This document shows, in pieces, positions 40,262 to 52,734 of a stretch of DNA of 64,000 bases. The DNA is taken from the NCBI GenBank assembly GCA_947650365.1, contig OX393557.1, positions 46,935,979-46,999,978 of the forward strand, written 5' to 3'. The stretch comes from Chamaelirium japonicum. Lineage: Eukaryota; Streptophyta; Magnoliopsida; Liliales; Melanthiaceae. The translations under genes and the position numbers were made by a program. Position 1 is the first letter of the stretch. Every line of letters starts with the position of its first letter. Below the pieces are notes generated by a model. The model saw nothing but the letters and a program-made list of their open reading frames with translations, was not told the DNA's origin and did no database searches.

Positions 40262-43200
40262 TATCTATAACTGAGTCTAAGCGTTAAAAAATGATAAGTT
40301 AGCGTGTTTCGGTTTTGAAATAGGTTTGGATTCGATCCGATCGTAGAATTATCGGCATCCGATAATTCGAACTTGGAATTATTCCGTATTTTGGACTTGG
40401 GAGCGGGTTCTAATTGGATATTTGACCAATTTACGCTCCGATTCACCGATTGTCTAAGTGTTGAAAAATCATAACTTAGCGTGTTTCGGATAAGAAATAG
40501 CTAGGTTTGGATTCGATCCGATCGTCATCGGATCGGCATCCGGTAATTCGAACTTGGAATTATTCCGTATTTCGGACTTGCGAGCGGGTTCTAATTGGAT
40601 ATTTGACCAATTTACGCTCCGATTCACCGATTTAGAGTCTAAGTGTTGGAAAATCATAAGTTATCGTGTTTCGGATATGAAATAGGTTTGGATTCGATCC
40701 GATCGTCATCGGATCGGCATCCGGTAATTCGAAGATGGAATTATTCCGTATTTCGGACTTGCGAGCGGGTTCTAATTGGATATTTGACCAATTTACGCTC
40801 CGATTCACCGATTTAGAGTCTAAGTGTTGGAAAATCATAAGTTAGCGTGTTTCGGATATGAAATAGGTTTGGATTCGATCCGATCGTCATCGGATCGGCA
40901 TCTGATAATTCGAACTTGGAATTATTCCGTATTTCGGACTTGCGAGCGGGTTCTAATTGGATATTTGACCAATTTACGCTCCGATTCACCGATTTAGAGT
41001 CTAAGTGTTTGAAAATCATAAGTTAGCGTGTTTCGGATATGAAATAGGTTTGGATTCGATCCGATCGTCATCGGATCGGCATCCGATAATTCGAACTTGG
41101 AATTATTCCGTATTTCGGACTTGCGAGCGGGTTCTAATTGGATATTTGACCAATTTACGCTCCGATTCACCGATTTAAAGTCTAAGTGTTGGAAAATCAT
41201 AAGTTAGCGTGTTTCGGATATGAAATAGGTTTGGATTCGATCGGATCGTCATCGGATCAGCATCCGATAATTAGAACTTGGAATTATTCCGTATTTCGGA
41301 CTTGCGAGCGGGTTCTAATTGGATATTTGACCAATTTACGATCCGATTCACCGATTTAGAGTCTAAGTGTTGGAAAATCATAAGTTAACGTGTTTCGGAT
41401 ATGAAATAGGTTTGGATTCGATCCGATCGTCATCGGATCGGCATCCGGTAATTCGAAGTTGGAATTATTCCGTATTTCGGACTTGCGAACGGGTTCTAAT
41501 TGGATATTTGAACAATTTACGCTCCGATTCACCGATTTAGAGTCTAAGTGTTGGAAAATCATAAGTTAGCGTGTTTCGGATATGAAATAGGTTTGGATTC
41601 GATCGGATCATCATCGGATCGGCATCCGATAATTCGAAGTTGGATTTATTCCGTATTTCGGACTTGCGAGCGGGTTCTAATTGGATATTTGACCAATTTA
41701 CGATCCGATTCACCGATTTAGAGTCTAAGTGTTGGAAAATCATAAGTTAGCGTGTTTCGGATATGAAATAGGTTTGGATTCGATCCGATCGTCATCGGAT
41801 CGGCATCCGATAATTCGAAGTTGGAATTATTCCGTATTTCGGACTTGCGAGCGGGTTCTAATTGGATATTTGACCAATTTACGCTCCGATTCACCGATTT
41901 AGAGTCTAAGTGTTGGAAAATCATAAGTTAGCGTGTTTCGGATATGAAATAGGTTTGGATTCGATCGGATCATCATCCGATCGGCATCCGATAATTCGAA
42001 CTTGGAATTATTCCGTATTTCGGACTTGCGAGCGGGTTCTAATTTGATATTTGACCAATTTACGCTCCGATTCACCGATTTAGAGTCTAAGTGTTGGAAA
42101 ATCATAAGTTAGCGTGTTTCGGATATGAAATAGGTTTGGATTCGATCCGATCGTCATCGGATCGACATCCGGTAATTCGAAGATGAAATTATTCCGTATT
42201 TCGGACTTGCGAGCGGGTTCTAATTGGATATTTGACCAATTTACGCTCCGATTCACCGATTTAGAGTCTAAGTGTTGGAAAATCATAAGTTAGCGTGTTT
42301 TGGATATGAAATAGGTTTGGATTCGATCCGATCGTCATCGGATCGGCATCCGATAATTCGAACTTGGAATTATTCTGTATTTCGGACTTGCGAGCGGGTT
42401 CTAATTGGATATTTGACCAATTTACGCTCCGATTCACCGATTTAGAGTCTAAGTGTTTGAAAATCATAAGTTAGCGTGTTTCGGATATGAAATAGGTTTG
42501 GATTCGATCCGATCGTCATCGGATCGGCATCCGATAATTCGAACTTGGAATTATTCCATATTTCGGACTTGCGAGCGGGTTCTAATTGGATATTTGACCA
42601 ATTTACGCTCCGATTCACCGATTTAGAGTCTAAGTGTTGGAAAATCATAAGTTAGTGTGTTTCGGATATGAAATAGGTTTGGATTCGATCGGATCGTCAT
42701 CGGATCGGCATCCGATAATTAGAACTTGGAATTATTCCGTATTTCGGACTTGCGAGCGGGTTCTAATTGGATATTTGACCAATTTACGATCCGATTCACC
42801 GATTTAGAGTCTAAGTGTTGGAAAATCATAAGTTAGCGTGTTTCGGATATGAAATAGGTTTGGATTCGATCCGATCGTCATCGGATCGGCATCCGATAAT
42901 TCGAACTTGGAATTATTCCGTATTTTGGACTTGCGAGCGGTTCTAATTGGATATTTGACCAATTTACGTACGCTCCGATTCACCGATTTAGAGTCTAAGT
43001 GTTGGAAAATCATAAATTAGCGTGTTTCGGATATGAAATAGGTTTGGATTCGATCCGATCGTCATCGGATCGGCATTCGATAATTCGAAGTTGGATTTAT
43101 TTCGTATTTCGGACTTGCGAGCGGGTTCTAATTGGATATTTGACCAATTTACGCTCCGATTCACCGATTTAGAGTCTAAGTGTTGGAAAATCATAAGTTA

Positions 43201-46015
43201 GCGTGTTTCGGATATGAAATAGGTTTGGATTCGATCCGATCGTCATCGGATCGGCATCCGGTAATTCGAAGTTGGAATTATTCCATATTTCGGACTTGCG
43301 AGCGGGTTCTAATTGGATATTTGACCAATTTACGCTCCGATTCACCGATTTAGAGTCTAAGTGTTGGAAAATCATAAGTTAGCGTGTTTCGGATATGAAA
43401 TAGGTTTGGATTCGATCCGATCGTCATCGGCTCGGCATCCGATAATTCGAAGTTGGAATTATTCCGTATTTCGGACTTGCGAGCGGGTTCTAATTGGATA
43501 TTTGACCAATTTACGCTCCGATTCACCGATTTAGAGTCTAAGTGTTGGAAAATCATAAGTTAGCGTGTTTCGGATATGGAATAGGTTTGGATTCGATCCG
43601 ATCGTCATCGGATCGGCATCCGATAATTCGAAGTTGGATTTATTCCGTATTTCGGACTTGCGAGCGGGTTCTAATTGGATATTTGACCAATTTACGCTCC
43701 GATTCACCGATTTAGAGTCTAAGTGTTGGAAAATCATAAGTTAGCGTGTTTCGGATATGAAATAGGTTTGGATTCGATCCGATCGTCATCGGATCGGCAT
43801 CCGATAATTCGAAGTTGGATTTATTCCGTATTTCGGACTTGCGAGCAGGTTCTAATTGGATATTTGACCAATTTACGCTCCGATTCACCGATTTAGAGTC
43901 TAAGTGTTGGAAAATCATAAGTTAGCGTGTTTCGGATATGAAATAGGTTTGGATTCGATCCGATCGTCATCGGATCGGCATCCGATAATTCGAACTTAGA
44001 ATTATTCCGTATTTCGGACTTGCGAGCGGGTTCTAATTTGATATTTGACCAATTTACGCTCCGATTCACCGATTTAGAGTCTAAGTGTTTGAAAATCATA
44101 AGTTAGCGTGTTTCGGATATGAAATAGGTTTGGATTTGATCCGATCGTCATCGGATCGGTATCTGATAATTCGAACTTATAATTATTCCGTATTTCGGAC
44201 TTGCGAGCGGGTTCTAATTGGATATTTGACCAATTTACGCTCCGATTCACCGATTTAGAGTCTAAGTGTTGGAAAATCATAAGTTAGCGTGTTTCGGATA
44301 TGAAATAGGTTTGGATTCGATCCGATCGTCATCGGATCGGCATCCGGTAATTCGAAGTTGGAATTATTCCGTATTTCGGACTTGCGAGCGGGTTCTAATT
44401 GGATATTTGACCAATTTACGCTCCGATTCACCGATTTAGAGTCTAAGTGTTGGAAAATCATAAGTTAGCGTGTTTCGGATATGAAATAGGTTTGGATTCA
44501 ATCGGATCATCATCGGATCGGCATCCGATAATTCGAAGTTGGATTTATTCCGTATTTCGGACTTGCGAGCGGGTTCTAATTGGATATTTGACCAATTTAC
44601 GATCCGATTCACCGATTTAGAGTCTAAGTGTTGGAAAATCATAAGTTAGCGTGTTTCGGATATGAAATAGGTTTGGATTCGATCCGATCGTCATCGGATC
44701 GGCATCCGGTAATTCGAAGTTGGAATTATTCTGTATTTCGGACTTGCGAGCGGGTTCTAATTGGATATTTGACCAATTTACGCTCCGATTCACCGATTTA
44801 GAGTCTAAGTGTTGGAAAATCATAAGTTAGCGTGTTTCGGATATGAAATAGGTTTGGATTCGATCGGATCGTCATCGGATCGGCATCCGATAATTAGAAC
44901 TTGGAATTATTCCGTATTTCGGACTTGCGAGCGGGTTCTAATTGGATATTTGACCAATTTACGATCCGATTCACCGATTTAGAGTCTAAGTGTTGGAAAA
45001 TCATAAGTTAGCGTGTTTCGGATATGAAATAGGTTTGGATTCGATCCGATCGTCATCGGATCGGCATCCGGTAATTCGAACTTGGAATTATTCCGTATTT
45101 CGGACTTGCGAGCGGGTTCGAATTGAATATTTGACCAATTTACGCTCCGATTCACCGATTTAGAGTCTAAGTGTTGGAAAATCATAAGTTAGCGTGTTTC
45201 GGATATGAAATTGGTTTGGATTCGATCCGATCGTCATCGGATCGGCATCCGATAATTTGAAGTTGGATTTATTCCGTATTTCGGACTTGCGAGCGGGTTC
45301 TAATTGGATATTTGACCAATTTACGATCCGATTCACCGATTTAGAGTCTAAGTGTTGGAAAATCATAAGTTAGCGTGTTTCGGATATGAAATAGGTTTGG
45401 ATTCGATCCGATCGTCATTGGATCGGCATCCGGTAATTCGAAGTTGGAATTATTCCGTATTTCGGACTTGCGAGCGGGTTCTAATTGGATATTTGACCAA
45501 TTTACGCTCCGATTCACCGATTTAGAGTCTAAGTGTTGGAAAATCATAAGTTAGCGTGTTTCGGATATGAAATAGGTTTGGATTCGATCCGATCGTCATC
45601 GGATCGGCATCCGATAATTCGAACTTGGAATTATTCCGTATTTCGGACTTGCGAGCGGGTTCTAATTGGATATTTGACCAATTTACGCTCCGATTCACCG
45701 ATTTAGAGTCTAAGTGTTGGAAAATCATAAGTTAGCGTGTTTCAGATATGAAATAGGTTTGGATTCGATCGGATCGTCATCGGATCGGCATCCGATAATT
45801 AGAACTTGGAATTATTCCGTATTTCGGACTTGCGAGCGGGTTCTAATTGGATATTTGACCAATTTACGATCCGATTCACCGATTTAGAGTCTAAGTGTTG
45901 GAAAATCATAAGTTAGCGTGTTTCGGATATGAAATAGGTTTGGATTCGATCCGATCGTCATCGGATTGGCATCCGATAATTCGAACTTGGAATTATTCCG
46001 TATTAGAAGTTGGAA
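40262..46015 (-). repeat. 181-bp satellite array A inside CACTA, about 32 copies
   Basis: The unit (for example 40994-41174) repeats head to tail with a strict 181-bp step and high identity. One unit is 3 bp longer (near 42970, GTACGTACG). Each unit contains GATTCGATCCGATCG and CGGATCGGCATCC, partly self-complementary. Subtypes are visible, for example units with ATAATTAGAAC near 41270, 42718, 44892 and 45797. The end units are diverged. Placed between the TNPA-like gene and the left terminus. Confidence 0.95.
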
Positions 46016-46201
46016 TTATTCCGTATTTAAAAGAAAACAGAGGCTACATCATTACCATGAGAGAGAGAGAGACCATTTACGATTCGATTTACTGATTTAT
46101 AGTCTAAGTGTTGGAAATCATAAGTGTGATAATATGATCTAAACTCAAATTAGTAAGATTCATATTTTTTGCTAATATTATAAAGATTAGTAAGTACCTG
46201 A

Positions 46202-47901
46202 TCATGAGGATGAGCCACCGCTAGACCGGCTTATGAATTCATTAAATTTACGCTCCAGTTCCCTGCGAGCTTCTCTTTCCTCATCGAGGGCCTTCTTCTC
46301 TGCCTCAACCCTCTGCTCGAGGGCCTGCCTCTGCTCTCGCTCCGCCTCCATCCTCTGCTCGAGGGCCTGCCTCTGCTCTCGCTCCGCGTCTAGCACAGAC
46401 TGCAGCTGAGTGATAGCACCGGTCTGGGTGTCCCGTGCCCTCGAGCGCATACCCTCTCGTCCAAAGTAGGAGGAGGGCGTGACTCCAAGGCCCGTACAGA
46501 GGACACGGCCGTGCGTGGCAGGTCTCAGCACAGTATCCATCGCTGAGTCGACAGATACTGAGCTGGAGGAGGAGCCGGCCTCGCTCGACGGGGTCACCAG
46601 AAGTCGCATCCTCTCCTATATAAAAACAATCAATGATATTCAATGATATTTTATGGCATATGTATAAGAATATATTAACAATAATTTAATTACTTACCAC
46701 TTGCGAGGCAACCCTGTCGTCCAAAAATGCCCCATCGATACGCCGCCTCCTAGAGGCCTCAAAAAGGTCAATCCTATTAGGCTCGTGGCCCAAGGACTGT
46801 GTCTGTTGGAAATATAAAATAAATAGACGAGTTAATATAACATGTATAGAGCTTTAAATAATAACAATGTTTGTATCATTTACCAGCTGCTGGGCAAGCT
46901 GGGGCATGGAGGTCCTCCCTTTCACTGGAGCAGGTGTCGTCGAGGCACTTCTATTCTGCTTGCTATAGCATATTTCCTCTGTGTGAATCAATTAAATTTT
47001 GAAACATCAATACAAATTTTTAGTATAACATTAAAACAAGTACGAATCAACAAAATTATAATTATACCTGAAAGCTAGGGGTGGCCCAGTGAGTGACCAA
47101 AAACTGTAGAATGTGCAGCGGTGGCGCGTCTCTCGTCCCGGCCGCAGCCTGTACCTCCTCAGCCGGCTGGCCGACCAAGTAACCGTAGAGCTGGTAGAGC
47201 TCGTAACGGTAATCCCTGTACCGCTCACCCATCGTCTTCAACAAGTCCTCCCGATGGGTGTCGGTTTCCATGTTCTCCCATTTAAATTTCTCCTGTAAAA
47301 TCAATTTAGAAACAAGTCATTTTATCAAATCAAATTATAAAGAAGTACGATATTATTCTAAAATGCTTTAATGAAACTAACGTACCAAAAACTGCTGATA
47401 CATCCTCTCCTTATAGGATGCATCAATGTTCTTCCACCCCCTTAACCCCACAATCGGGGCATTTCTCTCCTCCCGTACTATCATGCCGACCCACGTGGCG
47501 GCGTCAGAAGCGTGCTCGCCCACAAAGGTCTTGCCGCTCCACTGTAGGGACAGCGGCTCGCGTAAGGCCGACAAGCGCCGGGCCGTCGTCACGCCCCGGT
47601 CGCCTACGTACCTGGTCGACCCTGCAAATAAAATATACATCAGTACTGAAGAAGTATTTACAACATATATAAAACTTTAGATCTAAACATTACCTGTGGG
47701 CGTAGACGCTGCAGCCGAGTGCTGAGCACTGCTCGAAGCTCCGGAGGCTGCGACCACAGCAGGAGCTGGTGTAGAGAGAGGAACAGCACTACCAGATCCG
47801 GACGGCTCAGCCTCGGACCCTGGGGTGGCAGCCGGAGCGCTCTGAGCTACCCCACCCCTGCCTCTGCCTCTGCCTCTACGAACATATGACCGTGATGCCA
47901 T
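46202..47901 (-). CDS. TNPA-like CACTA accessory protein (plant transposase, Ptta/En/Spm, Transposase_24)
   Basis: Inferred minus-strand exons: 47901-47694, 47621-47386, 47292-47068, 46955-46884, 46802-46698, 46615-46202. They total 1260 nt, 419 residues and a TGA, all in phase. The N-terminus is low-complexity (MASRSYVRRGRGRGRGGVAQ). The middle (GWKNIDASYKERMYQQFL, EKFKWENMETDTHREDLL, PRIDLFEAS-like NRIDLFEASRRRR) matches the layout of the Transposase_24 family, which pairs with TNPD in En/Spm-type elements. The C-terminus is a predicted coiled coil with the tandem motif AEREQRQALEQR. Expected role: bind subterminal motifs and bring the ends together (family knowledge). The acceptor of exon 4 (46955) is the least certain border. 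Confidence 0.8.
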
Positions 47902-48067
47902 CTGAAACAATTTAATTTACATATGAAACAGTAAGATTTAAGATTTACATATGAAACAATATGAAACAGTTTGATTTACATATGAAACAGTATGATTTAC
48001 ATATGAAACAATATAAAACAATATGAACCCGCTCGCAAAATGAAACAATATGAAACAATATGAAACA

Positions 48068-49010
48068 GTTAGACTCTAAATCGGTTAATCGGATCGTAAA
48101 GTGGTCAAATATCCAATTAGAACCCGCTCGCAAGTCCGAAATACGGAATATAATTCCAAGTTCGAATTATCGGATGCCGATCCGATGACGATCGGATCGA
48201 ATCCAAACCTATTTCATATCCGAAACACGCTAACTTATGATTTTCAAACACTTAGACTCTAAATCGGTGAATCGGAGCGTAAATTGGTCAAATATCCAAT
48301 TAGAACCCGCTCGCAAGTCCGAAATACGGAATAATTTCAAGTTCGAATTATCGGATGCCGATCCGATGATGATCCGATCGAATCTAAACCTATTTCATAT
48401 CCGAAACACGCTAACTTATGATTTTCAAACACTTAGACTCTAAATCGGTGAATCGGAGCGTAAATTGGTCAAATATCCAATTAGAACCCGCTCGCAAGTC
48501 CGAAATACGGAATAATTCTAAGTTCGAATTATCGGATGCCGATCCGATGACGATCGGATCGAATCCAAACCTATTTCATATCCGAAACACGCTAACTTAT
48601 GATTTTCCAACACTTAGACTCTAAATCGGTGAATCGGAGCGTAAATTGGTCAAATATCCAATTAGAACCCGCTCGCAAGTCCGAAATACGGAATAATTCC
48701 AAGTTTGAATTACCGGATGCCGATCCGATGATGATCGGATCGAATCCAAACCTATTTCATATCCGAAACACGCTAACTTATGATTTTCCAACACTTAGAC
48801 TCTAAATCGGTGAATCGGAGCGTAAATTGGTCAAATATCCAATTAGAACCCGCTCGCAAGTCCGAAATACGGAATAAATCCAACTTCGAATTATCGGATG
48901 CCGATCCGATGACGATCCGATCGAATCGAAACCTATTTTATATCCGAAACACGCTAACTTATGATTTTCCAACTCTTAGACTCTAAATCGGTGAATCGGT
49001 CGGATCGTAA
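48068..49010 (+). repeat. 181-bp satellite array B, about 5 copies, inverted relative to array A
   Basis: Same unit as array A but on the opposite strand, between the two CACTA genes. Unit starts about 48237, 48418, 48599 and 48780 give the same 181-bp step. Flanked on both sides by short ATGATTTACATATGAAACA repeats (about 47920-48065 and 49015-49145). Confidence 0.93.
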
Positions 49011-49153
49011 ATCGGTGAAACGGTATGATTTACATATGAATCGGTGAAACGGTATGATTTACATATGAAACAATATGATATACATATGAAACATTATGAT
49101 TTATATATGAAACAATTTGATTTAAATATGAAACAATTTGATTTACATACGGT

Positions 49154-52100
49154 CTAGTCATTTTCTGTCTCATCTCTGTCACTCTCATCGCTTCCCTCTT
49201 CTATTATTTGATCTGCATTCGCTGTCCAGTTTATATTGTCGACATCTTCATTTTCGTCGTGCACTGCGTCGACAATGATTATCTCATCATTCTGGTATGC
49301 ATCCAAATCATCATCGACGACCCCCGCATCCTTGTCTCCCATGTCGTAAAAATCTCTGGGTGGTGACCTGACTACAATTTGCCAACCTGGAGAGGTATTA
49401 TCCGGTGCATAGGCAAGAATGAATGGATCTTCATATTGGGTATTCAATCTCTTGGCAGTGTTGATGCTGATAAAACCGTATTTGTCGACATTATAACCAG
49501 TCCCGCGATTATTAACATCATACCAATCGCATTTGAATAATACGATCCGATTTTGGCCAAGGAATTTAATCTCGAGAATCTCGTTGAGGACGCCGTAGAA
49601 GTCGATATTTTCTAATTCTTCTTGCTCACCGTTGACGACAACCCCACTATTTTGGGTTCTTCGTGATTTTTCACTATCTTTCGTCCGAAATCTATAACCG
49701 TTCACGATATAACCATCGTACGATATTGCATCTTGCAAAGGACTACAAGATAAGCGCCAGAGATCCTCATTCATCAGCGGATCGTGGTTGTCGTGCAGCT
49801 CCTGTGCCTATAATAACCACACGACATTCATGATATGAACACATAATTATTGTTCGGTAATGGATGTCAATGAAATTCAGTAATGATGTGAATACTTACG
49901 TGTTTCTTGAACCACGATGGGAATTCACGATCATGAATTTGGGGAGCATTTCGAGTACCCCGATTATTAATGATGGCTTTATGCTTCCTGTTTTACCGGT
50001 TATGAATTAGATTATAATTAGCACATATACTTAATGAATGGACTGAAAGAATGAGTAAATGATCGTAAAATGCTTACTCAATGAATGGCCACACTTCATC
50101 ACATTGGCGCAACACATACATATGTGCCTGTTGAATCTCATCTACAGACAATCGACGGGTTTTGCCTCCACCTACAGGTCTACCCATTTCGGCAAATATA
50201 GACAGACCCCCATCGAAGTCTATTGGACCACCGTCATAGTTCCGCTCAAGTTGATTGAATCGCGTGTCTATACCATGTAGGTATCTTGAGCAGAATGTTA
50301 GACATTCTTCTGCTAGGTATCCTTCAGCAATTGATCCCTCCGGACGACTTTTATTACGAACATATGATTTCAATGTTCGCAAGTACCTAATTTGAGAAAA
50401 AAATATTTGGATGAATATATCAAGAACGATCAAATACATTGTACGAATGAGACGAGACGATTACCTCTCGATAAAATACATCCACCGGTAATGAACTGGG
50501 CCGCCGAGTTTGGCCTCATTTGCCAAGTGAACGGTCAAATGCACCATGACATCAAAGAAGGAAGGTGGAAATATCATCTCTAACTTGCACAATGTGAGCG
50601 CAATATCCCTCTCCATCTGTTCAAGTTGGTCCACTCTAAGTACCTTCGAGCACAACTGTCTGAAAAAAGTGCTGAGCTCAATTAACGGACCGGACACCTC
50701 TTCGGTTAAATTCCCACGTATAGTAAGAGATAACAATCGCTGCATAAGAACATGACAATCGTGGCTCTTTAATCCAGACAACTTCCGGCCGTTCTCTTGC
50801 ACGCATCGTGCGATATTCGAAGAATAACCGTCTGGCGTTTTCACAGATCGTAGGAATGCACATAAGGCTGCCTTTTGCTGTGAGCTCATGGTGTAGCATG
50901 CAACTGGCAACACATACTTATCCCCAATCTCTTGGGGATGAAGTGATTTTTGGATGCCCAACTTCTTAAGATCGAGACGAGATTTAAGATTATCCTTCGT
51001 CTTACCGTCGAGATTCAGCAGTGTTCCTATAATGTTGTCACACATATTTTTCTCGATATGCATGACATCCAAGTTATGCCGCAAGAGTAGGCTGCTCCAG
51101 TACGGTAGTTTAAAGAAAATACTCTTCTTCTTCCAGTTATGCTCACGTGTAGAATCTTCATGCGTTCTCTTCTTTTTACCTTTTCCAAGTGCCACGGCAT
51201 CAAGCTGATCCAATTCGCATAAGACTTCTACCCCCGAAAGCTGCTCCGGGGCCTTTGCAAGTTCCTTCTTGCCGTTGAAAGCTCTTTTGTTCTGCCTCCA
51301 CTTATGGCCGTCAACAAGGAATCTTTGATGGCCCATATAACAGAACTTGTCTCCGTTTTTCAACCGTAATGAATCTGTCTCCTTATTGCATGTAGGGCAC
51401 GCCAATTTTCCTTTAGTACTCCACCCGGATAAGTTGGCATATGCAGGAAAATCGTTGATGGTCCATAGAAGTGCCGCATGCATCCGAAAATTCTGGCGCA
51501 ACGAGGCATCATACGTATCGGCCCCAACTTCCCATAACTCGTTCAACTCCTCAATCAACGGCTGCAAGTAAACGTCAATATCATTACCAGGCGACCTGGG
51601 TCCGGGAATGAGCAAGGAGAGCATTGTGTATGGCTTTTTTAAGCACATCCAGGGAGGCAAATTGTATGGAACTAGGACAACTGGCCAAATGCTGTACGAC
51701 ACACTCATATTCCCAAAGGGATTGAAGCCATCGCTAGCAAGCCCTAACCTGACGTTGCGAACTTCACATGCGAATTCAGGATATGTATGATCAAAATCTT
51801 TCCACGTCAGAGAGTCGGCCGGATGTCTCATAATCCCGTCATCTGTACGTTCTCGTGCATGCCACCTCATGTGCTCAGCAGTCTTCGATGACATAAACAA
51901 CCTCTGAAGCCTGTCCCTGAGCGGGAAGTATAGGAGAACCTTTGCAGATACATTTTTCTTCCTTCGACTGGTACTAGACTCGGCATCCGTCTCTTTATAT
52001 CTTGTTGCTCCGCATATGTGGCATGACCGCGCATGTTCGTACTCTTTCCGGTACAACATACAATCGTTCACGCATGCATCAATTTTCTCATAACCCAGAC

Positions 52101-52734
52101 CGAGATCTTTAATTGTCTTCTTCGCCTCGTAGAATGATTTCGGTACTGTCTCACCCATAGGAAAAGCCTCCTTCAGCAACTCTACCAACATATTAAATGA
52201 CTTATTACTCCAACCATTGAGGCACTTCAAATGAAGAAGCTTTACAGTGAAAGAGAGTTTTGAAAACTTCTCACACCCCGGGTATAGAGGTTGTTCGGCA
52301 TCTTTAAGCAATCTGTAGAACTTGTCCGCTTCGATATTGGGCTGATCACCTGACGGTGTTTCCGTACCTATTCCACCTTGCAAATCATGTATCATACCCT
52401 GCATGTCATCGTCATCGTCTGTATTAATATTATCATCAGCGATCACTGTGTTTGAAGTTTCACCGTGAGCTGCCATGGGGACTGCATCTAGCTCCTCACC
52501 GTGCGAGAACCAACGGGTATAGGTAATGTCAATGCCACACATTACCAGATCAACCTCACATTCCTCTCGAACCTTCCTAATCACCCTTCCGCAGTCTATA
52601 CAGGGACACACAATTTTTCCATCAAGCGGTGCAAGACACTCAAATGCAAAATCCAGAAATTTCCTGACTCCTTCTCTGTACTCTTGGCTCATGCGATTCG
52701 AATTACGCATCCAACTCTTATCGATCGAAGACAT
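49154..52734 (-). CDS. TNPD/TNP2-like CACTA transposase, 1106 aa, four exons
   Basis: Inferred minus-strand exons: 52734-50465, 50386-50078, 49987-49900, 49807-49154. They total 3321 nt, 1106 residues plus stop, with GT/AG borders and matching phases. The N-terminus (WMRNSNRMSQEYREGVRKFL, IVCPCIDCGRVIRK) is a transposase-associated domain. Residues about 170-480 are Transposase_21/TNP2 (FEARK-like FYEAKKTIKDLGLGYEKI, ACPTCNKET, NRMHAALLWTINDFPAY-like). Then come DUF4218 (MHIEKNMCDNIIGTLLNLDG, PPSFFDVMVHLTVHLANEA) and DUF4216 (VLFKCDWYDV), with a very acidic tail. It is the catalytic subunit that cuts CACTA ends in the nucleus. Start chosen at the first ATG before the associated domain. No stop or frameshift was seen. 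Confidence 0.88.

Noticed and set aside
40231..45728. Regularly spaced repeats reminiscent of a CRISPR array
   Set aside because: Units are contiguous 181-bp tandem repeats with no spacers, inside a plant transposon. A plant nuclear context rules out CRISPR.
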